Positions 9,159 to 20,900 of a stretch of 64,000 nucleotides of DNA are shown here, one piece after another. The notes beneath the pieces were generated by a model. It was not told where the DNA came from and made no database searches. It saw only the letters and a list, made by a program, of their open reading frames with translations. The position numbers were made by a program, and so were the translations under genes. The DNA is from Cololabis saira (Eukaryota > Chordata > Actinopteri > Beloniformes > Belonidae). Where the stretch lies: assembly GCF_033807715.1 (NCBI RefSeq), contig NC_084587.1, positions 16,722,017-16,786,016 of the forward strand, given 5' to 3'. Within the stretch, counting starts at the first letter, position 1. Each line of letters starts with the position of its first letter.

Positions 9159-12100
9159 TACAATAAAGACCTTATGTTTTGAAGGTGTGGTCTGAGGTGT
9201 GCTCTGTAGACGTACCAAAAATGTACTCAGACTTTATCAGTTACCCTATCTGAAACCTTTAATGTCAACATGTTAGCTGTCTCTGAGATAAAACAACCCT
9301 AATTCTATTATTAGTTATTAGTCGTTAGCATCTAATAATAGATCGAAGGTTGTTTTAACTCTAGAGGGTTCCTTTTAAGTTTTATCTTTGAATAGTGCCA
9401 GCAAAAAATAGCGACAGTATAAGTTAATTCTGCTAATGAGTTCACTTCATAGTTCCCTATATAAAAGTCCTTTACACGGTGACTACAGAGAATGACACTG
9501 AGTGAGTATGTGGTAATTTTGGAGACAGGTATCCTTGCTTGTGAATTTCCAAAGCTACAGTGTGGCAATTTAAACTTCTGTCTTCAAAGACAGCGATATA
9601 TATTACATATATAAATAAATAAAAAATAAGTAGTTTTTTTTCCAAATGGACTCCCTTGCCTATTGTTCTCTTGTCCACTAAGTCAAGGTCTAGTGTTTTC
9701 CTTCCAAATACTGCAAGATTAGGAAACTCTTTCAAGAAGTGTTGAAACCCTGCCATTAAACTGAATTGAAAAGAAGCTTTTTGTGGGCTTTGATCCATTG
9801 CGATTTGAAAATATAATCTCCACAGTAAAAACAGCAGCCAGCATCAGCAAATAAAAAGGTAAGACGAGGTAAGCAAAATTCAATACATGAAGAAGTCTCA
9901 TAGAAATGTAGTCGGTTTGATCATTAATGACATTTGTACAATGGGCAAAATCCAGTTTTTGGAGCTGAAGACATCGTAGAAGTGAGAAAAATTGCAAAAT
10001 TGGTCTCTATTGATAAATTTCCCTTCCATGACAACTGCACTCGGGATGAATTTGAATGTACCTCATCAGGTTAATTCATATAAAGCCACATACTGAAGCA
10101 TGATCAGGGGCATCATATTCTGAGTGACAGCTGGTTATAGTGAATAGCTAGCTGTCTGTAGCTGTTTAGAGCTTTTTTTTTTTTACTTGACTTTTTACTT
10201 GAAAAAAACCTAACAGGGCTTAGTTCGTCTTAATTTTAAGATTTTTTTTTTTTTTTTATTATTATCCTAACAGACCTCCACAACTTGCTATAAGTTGGCC
10301 TGGAAGTGTCTGAGGATAGTGCTCAGCCAAGCCCACAGCCAAAGGCTGCTACATGGGCTAACGCTGACATTACCCAAAGCAACCAGTATCTCCAACTGAG
10401 CCAGCCTGGCCCACACTTTCAGACTGGCCCTTTTGCCTGGACATCCAGTTTGGTTTTGCATCATAGGTTAGCACGAGCAAAGTCAATCTAAAATAGCTAA
10501 CTTGTATCTGACCTTTAGTGGTGAGCTTGTTCCAGGAAGCCTCCGGGTTTGTATGTTCCGCCCATTTTTTGTATTAAGTGGGGGTTGAGTGGAGCTTGCC
10601 TTGCAAGATGGGGTTCTCCTTGGCAGAAACCAGGCGTTTTAAGATTTGAGGTTAAGTGTACCCTCGGAGGTGAATTATTCACAGAGGAAGGTCGACACCC
10701 CACCCCACGTCGGTCAAAGGACAGACAACATGCTTGATCCATGGGTTAAACATGGGGTATCCGCCAATGGGGCTAAGTCGGGCTTCAAACTGAGTCTTGA
10801 AAAAAACGGGTGATATAACAGGTGGTTTGTTCAGTTTTTTCAATCATAGGCCTGTAAGAATCCATTACATTAAAATTCTTTATATCTGCTGATTAAGGCT
10901 GTTAATTAATTTAGACATGCATTTCTAACAACTGACGACATATTTCAAAGGATTGCTTTTTGCTCTGAGCTTAAATAAATCCCTTTCCTGGACCTATTTG
11001 TTGACTATTGGAGCTCATGACTCTTAAACGCATAAACTGTGCCTTTGCCTCGTCTTGTCTTTTTTGGCATTGCTTGCTAATGGAAGAAAAGTCCTTCTTC
11101 AGAAGCCAAGACTGAAGCAGACTGCCTGCAGGCAAATGCATTTGAGTGAAAATATAAACTGCTACAAATAAATATTATTTTCACTGTATAACATAAACTC
11201 TCAGAATAATTCAGACTGTAAGCCATTTCTCGTACAGCCAAGTAAAAACAAGTTCAACTCAAAGTAAAGCATCCTAAAAGTAGGTAGAAATGGTGCAACG
11301 GTCTAGTGTGGTGCATTGAGGCTGAATCGAATGCATTATTTCACATTACCAAATGAGAATGATAATAATAACAATACAAAAGCGTGAACTGTTATCTATT
11401 GAAATTTCACTTTGAGAAAACAGACTTTGTAAAATATAACTATCAGAAAAGCAAGCTGTGCCTTTGTTTGAAACACATCTAAACTGGCCAGGCAGAAGAC
11501 AAGTTCAACCTTTACTTCTGAGATTAGAAAGGTTTTAACACAGAGTTCATTCAGAGTGTATTCCACTGCAGGGCACCCAGGTGCTCCGTTCTACTTCCTG
11601 CAGAGTCGTAATTACTAACACAGAGGCAATTAAGACCATGCAGGGAGGTGTGTGTGAGCCCGTGTGTGTAATACTGCATCAAACATTTATGTGTTTCATT
11701 ATTTCTCCTTTTGATTCACTGAGTCCATCCATGTTTCCGCAGATATGTACAGTACCATATGTAGTAGTGCCACACCAACTGTGGCTGCTTATGCGAAGGA
11801 GACACAGGGGCTAGTGCTGGTAACGGCTTCGGTAGTAGAAACAAGAGGGAGGGAAATCCAGTTCGCATATATGGAAAAATATTTTCCTGTAAAAATTAAT
11901 ATCAGTGAATACAAACTAAAAAAAGAGAAAGATTCTGTGCGTAAAAATGTCTAGCAAAACAGAGGACAAATCAAAACAGCGTGCTGCGGTTGAACTTTGC
12001 TATGAGTTTGCAGAGGAACAAACATTTATTTAATCAGCCTCATCAAGACTGAAGGCAGGGTGTTTGATCCCATTTGGTTGTAATCTCCATGGAACACAGA

Positions 12101-12326
12101 GCTTGACGTGACTCATAAAATATGCTGATTATTGGGGCAGTGACTGACTAGTTTTGGTTATTGCACACTGCCTTTATTCAGGAGTGTTTGTCATACATAA
12201 TACATAAAGGCCCAGATTAACTAAGTTGAGCAAATTAGCTCATAGTTACAAATAATAAACAGAGGTGATGCGAGGCATGGGGAGCAATGAAACTCCTCCA
12301 CCTCCTGCAGCGGATGCAGCAGAGCT
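9159..12326. other. No recognised gene or element
   Basis: AT-rich DNA with T-runs near 10173 and 10242. Open frames up to about 108 codons occur (for example 9472-9798 and 9719-9997 on the minus strand) but they overlap each other in different frames and match nothing I recognise. Confidence 0.5.
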
Positions 12327-13511
12327 GGGGCCTCATGTACAAAGAGTGTGGGCACAAAAAATTTGCGTACGCCACTTTCTACGCTCACGGTCGGATATAC
12401 AAAGAATGACTTGAACGTAGAAAGTTGTGGTCTTTCACGCACACACCAAGGCTGGCGTACGCACTTTTCTGAGGTTTTGTCCTTTGGCGACACTCACTGG
12501 TGATGCAGTGAAGTGCAGAATATGAGGAAACGTGACGTCAACAATAAGTTCACGACCACATGAAGGACACGACAGTCCCCACATCACCAGATAAGTTACA
12601 CAAGAGTGGAGCTACAACAATCTCACAATCAACCACATGATCTGAACATACAACTAAAAGCAGGAGCTCCTCCTGAGGATGCAACACTCCAAGTTACAGC
12701 GACTTTGCTCTTTATTTCTCACGTTTGCACCTCGATAATCCCGTTGGTACAAGTTGTCTTTAATTCTGCAGTAGATGAATCAGATCATGATGCTTTATGT
12801 TTTAAATATAAATGTATATTGTTCACATTGTTATACTTATGAGAGAGGTGATCGTGGACATCCACAATGTGTAGGACTCAATACACATGTACGTTGGCTT
12901 AATCCGTCAGTATATAATACGCGTGACAATAAAGCGGAATGAGGAGCCGTTTTTCATTCCATCAATTTAAGTTCTGGTGTCGGTTCTTAAAATACAAACA
13001 AGAAAAGCAGAGTGGAATGATGCACTAACGCTGCCCATAAACATTCTCCAACCCGTACGATCATAATAAAACCACAACTCTTAACGGAATGCAACACAAA
13101 GCAAAGAACAGCATTACCCATAATGCAATGCAGCTGAAATCGGAAGAAAAGCCCCAAATAAATGATTTTTTACAGGCCTCAACTTTTGACAGGACTATTT
13201 CCAGCTCACAGCTGATGTTTTTTTTTATTTGTTTTACCTGTTTTTGCAAATTTCTTGTTAAGATGAGCAGTTTTTAATTGATAATTATCTTCATTATCAT
13301 ATTTAAACATATGTATTTGAGGGAGGAGACAGGGCGGAGTTTTGTGCTCCCGCATGTGCACTCAAATCCACGCTGATTGGTATGTACAGAGCAACCTGCG
13401 TGGATTTGGGCGTACGCACAGTTTTGTACATCTGAATTTTTTTTTGCGTACGTGTAAATTCCACGCACGGTTTCACTTTGAAATCCACGCACTCTTAGTA
13501 CATGAGGCCCC
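12327..13511. mobile_element. Non-autonomous DNA transposon with GGGGCCTCATGTAC termini
   Basis: The left end GGGGCCTCATGTACAAAGAG and the right end, in reverse complement GGGGCCTCATGTACTAAGAG, are near-identical inverted repeats. Subterminal GCGTACG motifs repeat near both ends. The target duplication is unclear; CTG at 12325-12327 and 13511-13513 would fit a 3-bp duplication if the first base is shared. No transposase is present. Confidence 0.65.
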
Positions 13512-14261
13512 TGCACTGCACTGAGGTTCCTAGATGATCGAGCGCTACTGGAGCCCGTTGCTCCACACCGGGTCTCCATGCACACCCTCAGAGAAGTCAA
13601 GTCTTTACCGATGCAACTGCTGACACGCTGGGTGGGTTGGTGAGGTTGCAGTTTTGAAAACTCATCAAAATCAGGTACAACTAATCCAAGAGTGTTGGAT
13701 GTGTACCAAATGATTAAAAACAGCTTCCCTGCCCCCAACACTGGCTACAGTAAAGGTGCAAAAGAACAGCCACTTGTTTATACCATTGCAGTCCAATACA
13801 ATCAACTACTTGCACCTTTCAGGGGATTTTTCTTAGCTGTTGTGCCACCGTAGTAGGCCAGATGGGAGACGACCTTATCCCTACTTTAACATGTTGTCAA
13901 ACAGCTGAGGGTTTCAGCATGTTGTCTTCCAGTTAACAGTGCTCTCACTGGCAGCCATGGACACCGCTTGCAGTAAAACTTAAATTCTCTTTGACTGTTT
14001 GCTTGTAGCCAGATGGAAGACAGTATTATTTTCTTATCTTAACATTTTAATGGTGCTATAAGATTTATAAAATGCTGACAAGTTTGTTTTCAGTACAGTA
14101 AATTGTAAAGCAGGGAACTCACTAAATAAAAAACTAAACAAATAGATAAATAAATTGCATATCTGAATATTGGGGTCCAGTTCTAAAGATGTATTTCAGT
14201 TGTTTATGCACTGATACATACAATAAAAATGCTCTCATAAAAAAAAAACAACTGCAAAGCT
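13512..14261. other. No recognised gene
   Basis: AT-rich sequence between two transposons. I see no coding, RNA or repeat signature I can name. Confidence 0.5.
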
Positions 14262-14487
14262 TTCATACATTTGTGTGAAAACGTATTTGCCCCCTTCCTG
14301 ATTTCTTAATTTTTTGCATGTTTGTCGCACTTAAAATGTTTCAGTTCATAAAACAAATTTAAAAATTAGACAAAGATAACACAAGTAAACACAAAATTCA
14401 GTTTTTAAATGAAGGTTTTTATTATTAAGGGGAAAGAAACATCAGAACCTACATGGCCCTGTGTGAAAAAGTGATTGCCCCCTAAAC

Positions 14488-14724
14488 CTAATAACTGGTT
14501 GAGCCACCCTTAGCAGCAACAACTGCAATCAAGCGTTTGTGATAACTGGCAATGAGTCTTTTACAGCGCTGTGGAGGAATTGTGGCCCACTCATCTTTGC
14601 AGAATTGTTTTAATTCAGCCACATTGGAGGGTTTTCGAGCATGAACTGCCTTTTCGAGGTCATGCCACAGCATCTCAATGGGATTCAGGTCGGGACTTTG
14701 ACTAGGCCACTCCGAAGTCTTCAT
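14488..14724 (-). pseudogene. Tc1-like transposase C-terminus
   Basis: The frame contains SQSPDLNPIEMLWHDLE, the conserved block around the third catalytic acid of Tc1 DDE transposases, followed by the usual basic C-terminus ending KGGSTSY. The catalytic core further upstream is out of frame, so the gene is dead. The reading frame is about a quarter of the usual roughly 340 residues. Confidence 0.85.
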
Positions 14725-14784
14725 TTTGTTTTTCTTAAGCCATTCAGAGGTAGACTTGCTGGTGTGTTTTGGATCATTGTCCTA

Positions 14785-15027
<243 letters not shown>

Positions 15028-15074
15028 TCATCTTGGAACTCTGCCATGCAGGCCATTTTTGCCCAGTCTCTTTC

Positions 15075-16090
15075 TTAAGGCCCTGACACACCAAGCCGAC
15101 TTTCGGCCGTCGATGAGCGTCGGTGCGCGTCTGTCGGCCTAGTTTTCCCTGTGTGTCCCGCACGTCGCCACAGGTCGGGCGCCCGTCGGGAGCTTTTCAG
15201 CCGATTCGACATGTTGAATCGGCGTCGGCGGTCGGGCAAACAGCTCACTCTGTGATTGGCTGTTCCCAGAATTTCCCAGAATGCTTTTCATCGTCATTTG
15301 GGGACTGAATCAAAAAAAAACATGGCGGACATTTCTTATTTTTTAGTGAATAAAATCAATATTTTGAGTTAGTTTCTGCATAAAAATGCGTTTTGATTAC
15401 ATTTCTAGCGAGAAATATATATTTTACTTTCATAATATTCACTCGGTGAATGTATATAATCACTCGCTTTCCCGTTGTTGCGAAGTCTTTTTCAAGCCTC
15501 GCCAGAATAAAGGATGATTTATGGTTCTGTGTTACACCAACGCAGAGCCTACGGCGTAGGTTACGCGGCGACCCGCGCCGTACGCCGTACCCTACGCCGT
15601 ACCCTACGCCGTACCCTACGCCGTACCCTACGCCGTAGGCTCTGTGTCGATTTAACGCAGAACCATAAATCAGCACCCGAGCCGGCAGGCAGGCAGAAAT
15701 CCCAAAATTTTCGGGGCAAATTTCTTAACAGGCGTAGCTACAACTGTTAGATTTCATCTATTAAACCAACATTTATCTTCCTAAATGATTTATTTCAGCC
15801 AGGGGTAATTCTCCACAGAGCTGCAGGTTTCTCCCCGGGACGACGGCAGGTTGACCTGGCGATCTGAGCTGCTGCTGCGCCCCCGGACCGGCTGCTCTTC
15901 TCCGAAAACATCTCAGCAAATTGAAATGCAGACTGTGCAGAACGTACGTGCTAGTCGGCCGTTGGGTGTCGTCTTTGCGGTGTGTCTAGTGCTTCTTTTT
16001 GAGCCCGACCCAGCCCGACACAGGCGACGCAAGGCGACACAGCAGTCGGCCGACAGCGGGCGACGTCGGGTTGGTGTGTCCTCACCTTTA
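15075..16090. mobile_element. Harbinger-like non-autonomous element with TTA duplication
   Basis: The termini AGGCCCTGACACACCAA (15078) and, reversed, AGGTGAGGACACACCAA (ending 16087) are inverted repeats, and TTA lies at both junctions (15075-15077, 16088-16090). Joining the outer flanks regenerates uninterrupted Tc1 sequence, which proves insertion. The interior is rich in GCCGAC/GTCGGC motifs, has no transposase, and holds a further MITE. Positions 15735-15845 are shared in reverse with 52680-52790. Confidence 0.75.
15514..15672. mobile_element. Small MITE with TGATTTATGGTTCTG inverted repeats
   Basis: The left end TGATTTATGGTTCTG and right end CAGAACCATAAATCA are perfect inverted repeats, followed inside by the near-inverted GCAGAGCCTACGGCGTAGG and CCTACGCCGTAGGCTCTG. 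The centre is a 12-bp tandem repeat GCCGTACCCTAC, about four units, at 15583-15638. The RTLRRTL-like and GVGYGVGY-like frames here are translations of this repeat. Confidence 0.8.
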
Positions 16091-16098
16091 TGGTGGAG

Positions 16099-16317
16099 TC
16101 ATGAACAATGACTTAATTGAGGCAAGTGAGGCCTGCAGTTCCTTGGATGTTGTTCTGGGGTCTTTTGTGACCTCTTGGATGAGCCGTTGCTGCGCTCTTG
16201 GGGTAATTTTGGTCGCCATTTGTGGATAATATTAATTAATTTGTGGAGTCCCAAAGCTTTAGAAATGGCTTTGTAACCTTTTCCAGACTGATAGATCTCA
16301 ATTACTTTCTTTCTCAT
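16099..16317 (-). pseudogene. Tc1-like transposase N-terminal DNA-binding part
   Basis: RKKVIEIYQSGKGYKAISKA is the first helix-turn-helix of Tc1-like transposases. The next segment (IIHKWRPKLPQ) is degraded and frame-shifted relative to the expected order. An upstream ATG at 16348 is in another frame. It belongs to the same element as the C-terminus at 14488-14724, about 1.4 kb away because of the inserted DNA. Confidence 0.8.
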
Positions 16318-16649
16318 TTGTTGCTGAATGTCTTTGGATCGCAGACATGATGTCTAGCTTTTGAGGATATTTTGGTCTACTTCACTTTGTCAGGCAGGTC
16401 CTATTTAAGTGATTTCTTGATTGAGAAGAGGTGTGGCAGTAATCAGGCCTGGGTGTGGATAGAGAAATTGAACTCAGCTTTCCTGTCATGGTTAGTCCTC
16501 CATACATACCTGCCTTCAGTAATTTTCCACTCACCTCTCTCCTGCTCACCCCATCTGCCAGCCACACCCACCTTGTCAGTCACTCCATTCACCTGCTCAC
16601 TCAGCTGCAGCTCTTCAGCAATCAAGCCATATTCTCCAGCGGCACGAAG

Positions 16650-17190
16650 GCATGAATGCAGCCATCCTCACCCAGATCCAACAGCTGTCGTCCACCCTTT
16701 CCCAGGCAGTTACAACGTCAGGACCTCCTGAACCCGACACCACCACCTCCTTCTGGAGCCGTCTTCGAACCTCGGGTCTGCGCACCCGAGCGTTACGCTG
16801 GGGATCCTGGCAGCTGCAACCCTTTCCTCACGAACTGCTCTATTCTGTTCGCTCTCCAGCACCTCACGTTTTCCACTGATGCAGCCAGAGTGGCCTTCAC
16901 CATCAATAACCTCACGGGCCACGCCCATCTCTGGGGAACTGTGGAGTGGGAGAAGCAGACTCCAGCTTGCGCCACTTTCCAGGCATTCTCCAAGGAGCTA
17001 CGCAAGGTTTTTGGAATGGGAGCTTCTGGGTCAGACCCTGCTGAGCCTTCAACAGGGGAATCAGCCTGCAGATGAACCGTCCAAAGTCTCATCCTGGCAC
17101 ATCCTGGCCCATCCCTGACTCCCGCAAGCACCTGCAACGTTTCCTGGGGTTTGCCAACTTTTACCGCCGACTCATCCGCAACTTCAGCAC
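16650..17190 (+). pseudogene. Ty3/gypsy retrotransposon remnant (gag joined to RT end)
   Basis: A gag-like start MNAAILTQIQQLSSTLSQ (16652 frame) shifts by about 16720 into the frame carrying PERYAGDPGSCNPFLTNC and RVAFTINNLTGHAHLWG, typical of fish gypsy gag. At about 17100 the sequence jumps to [18 protein letters not shown], the end of the reverse transcriptase palm/thumb. Most of pol is therefore deleted. No LTRs are evident. The remnant is non-functional. Confidence 0.82.
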
Positions 17191-17560
17191 TGTTGTATGT
17201 ATGGGGTGTTAATAGTTTTAGGCTTATTTTAATTTTCACTTTTGTTTTCGCTAATACTCATGTATTAAAAAGTGCTTTACGGTGTGACATTTACCTCTTT
17301 ATACAACAAGAAAAGAGGTCGTACGACGACCGAGTCTGATTTGTTGTTCCGAGTTTGTTCCCCTTTTCTGCCACTAACCTTGCGAGAGGCGCAAAAGGCA
17401 CAATAACCCTTTTTTTAAATTATATTATAAAACGGGAAATTTACGGGAAAATACTAATACGGGAGGACGGCGGGAAAGAGGGGTAAAATACGGTAGTTTC
17501 CCAGCCAAAACGGGAGACTTGACTTGAGTGGAAACAAGTCAAGTCTTCTTGAGTTTTCTA
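17191..17560. other. No gene; sequence into which the L1 inserted
   Basis: AT-rich DNA with ACGGGA repeats near 17440-17520 that resemble the ACGGGA-rich subterminal part of the hAT element at 5450-5540. The repeated phrase CAAGTCAAGTC and the L1 target site follow. Confidence 0.4.
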
Positions 17561-17979
17561 CTGGACAAGTTTTCTTTTTTTTTTTTTTTTTTTTTATTGA
17601 TCTTTTTAGAAAAGAAAACAACATACAATGACAACATGGACACAAATAATCAAAAAAAAAGAATTATGCATTATACATTGTCCTTTTTTTTTTTTTTTTA
17701 TAAACACACAGAACTAAGAACAGAGTCTCTGTAGAGTTAAATAAAAAAAAATAAACAGATGAGCAACAAATGAACAATGGAGTAGAGTATGGATGAGCAA
17801 ATGCGGCATACAAAAACAAATGCAGTGATAAATGCAAATGCCCATCACTAATATCCCATTAATTGGAAATAATAATAAAAAAAAAAAGCAAGCAGCATAA
17901 AATGCAGCATAAATAACAATAATCAAAACAAATAAATAAATGGAAGAAATGAAAAGAAAATTAAGGTAAGGGGGAGGGA

Positions 17980-20900
17980 TCAGTCGGTGGGTAGAGTCTT
18001 CAATGAGTTAAAATAATCTACGAAAGATTGCCATTTACGAACAAATTTAGATGAGTTGCCTTTTACTGAATATCTCACCTTTTCAGATTTTAGAAAAAAC
18101 ATAACATCACTAAGCCAAAGAGCAATAGACGGAGACTTGGGGGATTTCCATGAGAGTAGGATACGACGTCTAGCTAGAAGAGATGTGAAAGCCAATACTT
18201 CTGACTGTACGGGGCTGATATGTGAGGAGTCAACCGAAAGTCCGAATATTGCTATGAGGGGGGTCATAACAACATTTTTCACCAGAACTTTAGACATGTT
18301 CACAGAATAGTCACTCCAAAATTTCTGTAATCTAGGACAGGAGAAAAACATGTGACTTAAATTGCAGGGAGAGCCCTGGCATCTGTCGCATAAGTCTGCA
18401 ACATTGGGATATATTTCGGATAATCGGGATTTTGATAGGTGGGCTCTATGCAGCACCTTGAATTGAATAAGTTCAAGTCTAGCGCAAGGCGTGCTAGATC
18501 GTATGCTACGGATAGCTTTATCCCACAGCTCCCCTGTGAAGTCCAGGCCCAACTCCCGTCCCCAACCCTCCCGAGCTTTATCTACAGAATGACCATCAAA
18601 TGTCATACACAGTGCATATATCCTAGATATGAGAGACTTTTGACTAAGTTTCATTGTTAGAAGATCATCCCACGGTTGGTTAGCAGGAAGGGAAGGGAAG
18701 CATGGAAACAGAGCAGAGGCACAGTGTCGAAGCTGGAAGTAGCGAAACAGATGGGAGGCAGGCAAATTGAACTTTGACCTCAGATCTGAAAATGTGGAAA
18801 AGATCCCATCCTTATACAGATCCCTGAAGTGCTTAATGCCCCGGCTGTGCCAAATCATAAAAGTGGTGTCTATTAGTGATGGAGGGAACAGATGATTCTT
18901 AGTAACAGGTGTATAGGCGGATGGAGAAGCAAATTTAAAATGGCGCCTAAACTGTGACCAAATCTTAAGGGAGGAAAGCACCACAGGGCTATTTGTGAAC
19001 TTAGAGGGATTCAATGGTAAAGAGGAGGAGAGTAGGGCCGTTACAGAGGATGAAGAGAGTGACTGAGCCTCCAATCTGCACCATAATAACTCAGGAGACT
19101 GAAGCCAGTAAATTAGTTTGTGAATATGCGCTGACCAATAGTAAAGCAAAAAGTTTGGTAGTGCTAGACCCCCATTAAATTTAAATTTTTGGAGAAGCGA
19201 ATACCTCACTCTGGGTGTCTTACCGGCCCATAAAAAGTTGGAAACAATTTGGTCAAGTGATTTAAAAAAAGATTTTGGTAGAAATAAAGGAGTGCATTGG
19301 AACAAAAAAAGAAATTTAGGCAATACAGTCATCTTCACTGTGTTAACTCTTCCTATTAGCGACAATGGTAGGGAGTTCCACCTCTGTAAGTCCGCCTTCA
19401 CTCGAGTTACCAGTGAGGAAAAATTAGCGGTGAAAAGAGAGGGCAGAGTGCGGGTCACATTAATCCCTAAGTATCTAAAGCCCGACGGGCTGAGTTTAAA
19501 GGGGATATCAGATTGTTTGAGTAGTAAAGCAGAAGTGTTTATGGGGAAGCATTCACACTTGTGAAGATTGACCTTATAGCCGGAGAAGGATCCATAATTC
19601 TTCAACAGAGATAATATTGGTGCAATGCTGGTTAAAGGGTCAGATACATATAAAAGGAGGTCGTCTGCATAAAGTGACAATTTGAGTTCCACATTGGACC
19701 TAGAGATTCCGCGAAATAAAGGAAGAGTTCTTAAAGCAATTGAAAGTGGTTCGACGGATAGAGCGAAAAGCAAAGGGGAGAGAGGGCAGCCCTGTCTCGT
19801 GCCACGTGATAATGTAAAATAAGTGGAGTAGTTGTCATTGGTGTGAATGCTGGCCTGAGGGGAAGTGTAAAGAAGTCTAATCCAAGATATAAACCTGTGT
19901 CCAAATCCGAATTTATGAAGTGTTGCAAAAAGATAGTTAAATTCGACACGATCAAACGCTTTTTCAGCATCAATCGCGATAACAACTTCAGGAAGTGGGG
20001 AAGAATCTTTAGAGAAAATCACATTTAGGAGTGTACGAACATTATAAAAGAGCTGGCGTCCCTTGATGAAACCATTCTGCTCCTCAGATATGATGCTAGG
20101 AAGGATCTTATCAAGACGAATTGCTAGTGCTTTTGCTAAAATTTTGACATCCACATTCAGTAAAGACAAGGGCCTGTAAGAAGTGCATGATTCAGGGTCT
20201 TTGTCCTTCTTCAAAAGGAGGGCAATGGACGCCTGCATTAAAGAAGGAGGCAATGAGCCATGATCAAGGGACTCATTGTACATTGAGAGTAGAAGGGGGG
20301 CTAATTTGTCTTTGAATTTTTTGAAAAACTCAGCGCCGAACCCATCCGGACCAGGGGCCTTGTTGCTTTGCGTAGCTTCAATGGCGGCAGCAATTTCTTG
20401 CAAGCTAAAAGGAGCATCGAGGCCATTAGCCACATCCAAATTGATAGTAGGAACAGTGATACTTTCAAGAAAGGAGGTCATTTCTGCTGTGTCAAGTGGA
20501 GATTCTGATTCATATAGAGAGGAGTAGTATGACTTAAAAATTGTGTTGATGGCGACTGGATCGGTGGTAAGTGTGCCAGTAGAATCTCTAATGCTGGGAA
20601 TCAGTCTCGACGTTGCTTGCCTTTTTAATTGATGAGCCAATAACCTGCTTGGTTTATCGCCGTGTTCATAATAGTTGGCATGAGCGCGTAATAGGAGCCG
20701 TTCAGAATCGGCTGTCGCTATAAGATCGAATTTTGATTGCAAATCAAGCCGTTGTTTCAGTAAATTCGGACTTGGGTTAACTGAATTAAGTCTGTCTATG
20801 TCCTGAATTTTAGATGTGAGCTCCTGTAATTTAGCCCTGCGGATTTTACTGGCATATGCTGAATAAGAGATAATCTGTCCTCGCAAATATGCTTTGAGTG

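Noticed and set aside
15356..15750. Open frames with GVGYGVGY or RTLRRTL repeats on both strands
   Set aside because: They are translations of the 12-bp GCCGTACCCTAC tandem repeat inside a MITE.
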